Made by a program: the position numbers and the translations under genes. The notes under the pieces were generated by a model. That model did not search any database. It was not told the origin of the DNA and saw only the letters and a program-made list of their open reading frames with translations. Shown piece by piece: positions 59,033-59,054 of a stretch of 59,054 bases of DNA (position 1 is the stretch's first letter; each line of letters begins with the position of its first letter). This stretch comes from Candidatus Moraniibacteriota bacterium. Lineage in GTDB: Bacteria; Patescibacteriota; Minisyncoccia; Moranbacterales; UBA1568. The stretch lies in NCBI GenBank assembly GCA_013334245.1, contig JAAXXZ010000006.1, positions 1 to 59,054 of the forward strand, read 5' to 3'.

Positions 59033-59054
59033 AACCGCCCGATATCGGGCGGTT
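59033..59054 (+). terminator. Intrinsic terminator at the window end
   Basis: AACCGCCCGAT and ATCGGGCGGTT form a perfect 11-bp palindrome preceded by an A tract; the following T tract would lie beyond the window. Confidence 0.75.

Overview
The window looks like a chromosomal segment of a Patescibacteria/CPR bacterium, most likely of the Parcubacteria type. Pointers are the pilin-like two-helix secretion protein, the DUF3048 protein, a fused tandem GspE/PilB ATPase, a reduced gene style, weak or absent Shine-Dalgarno sites before many starts, and simple-sequence heptad and palindromic repeats between and inside genes. TGA is used as stop (for example at the end of ruvB), which argues against the Gracilibacteria/Absconditabacteria code. 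The core is GC-rich; two patches (about 480-6060 and 50370-53420) are visibly AT-rich and read as acquired DNA.

Layout. 1-9690 is a mobile, accessory region: a transposase tail, a very large STAND NTPase resembling Avs-type antiphage proteins, a small putative nuclease, an operon of two small proteins plus a RepA-like ATPase, and a large serine recombinase whose stop codon lies inside a tRNA-Gly gene, the probable integration site. Four genes of this region (starts at 4660 minus, 5338, 6064 and 8015 plus) are each preceded by a hairpin or long-range helix followed by a T tract ending about 12-35 nt before the start codon. In two of them the terminator-like helix forms a pseudoknot with another perfect helix. 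This is the most unusual regulatory feature I see. 9614-10414 holds a minus-strand tRNA cluster (Gly, CAT, Phe, Val, a broken Val copy, Leu), followed upstream by rplS and an RluD-type pseudouridine synthase.

12.0-15.6 kb has peroxiredoxin plus superoxide dismutase, a pilin-like protein and a beta-propeller protein. 15.7-21.3 kb is a minus-strand surface polysaccharide operon (flippase, two GT2 glycosyltransferases, two O-antigen-ligase-like polymerases). 21.5-27.4 kb is the replication origin neighbourhood: khpB, yidC, rnpA and rpmH on the minus strand, and dnaA, dnaN, a DciA-like gene and a membrane hydrolase on the plus strand, with a probable oriC between dnaA and dnaN.

27.5-38.4 kb is a minus-strand block. 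It contains a class A PBP, a four-gene module (7TM protein, glutamate-ligase-like/retropepsin-like fusion, cyanophycin-synthetase-like ATP-grasp enzyme, DUF1704 metallopeptidase) that looks like a peptide-ligation system, and ruvC, yebC and ruvB. At 38.5-38.8 kb lies a probable structured non-coding RNA with a near-consensus promoter and a terminator, followed by a SET-domain gene. 39.3-42.4 kb encodes two complete GspE-like ATPases in one chain.

43-50.4 kb carries a degenerate DHH protein, tsaE, polA (with simple repeats inserted in frame), a DUF3048 protein and holA. An AT-rich type II restriction-modification system (C, R, M) sits between holA and rpsT. The window ends with ruvA, a FemAB-type transferase, a GIY-YIG gene embedded in palindromic repeats, a shortened MurE and two unrecognised proteins. 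The Holliday-junction genes ruvA, ruvB and ruvC are thus all present but dispersed.
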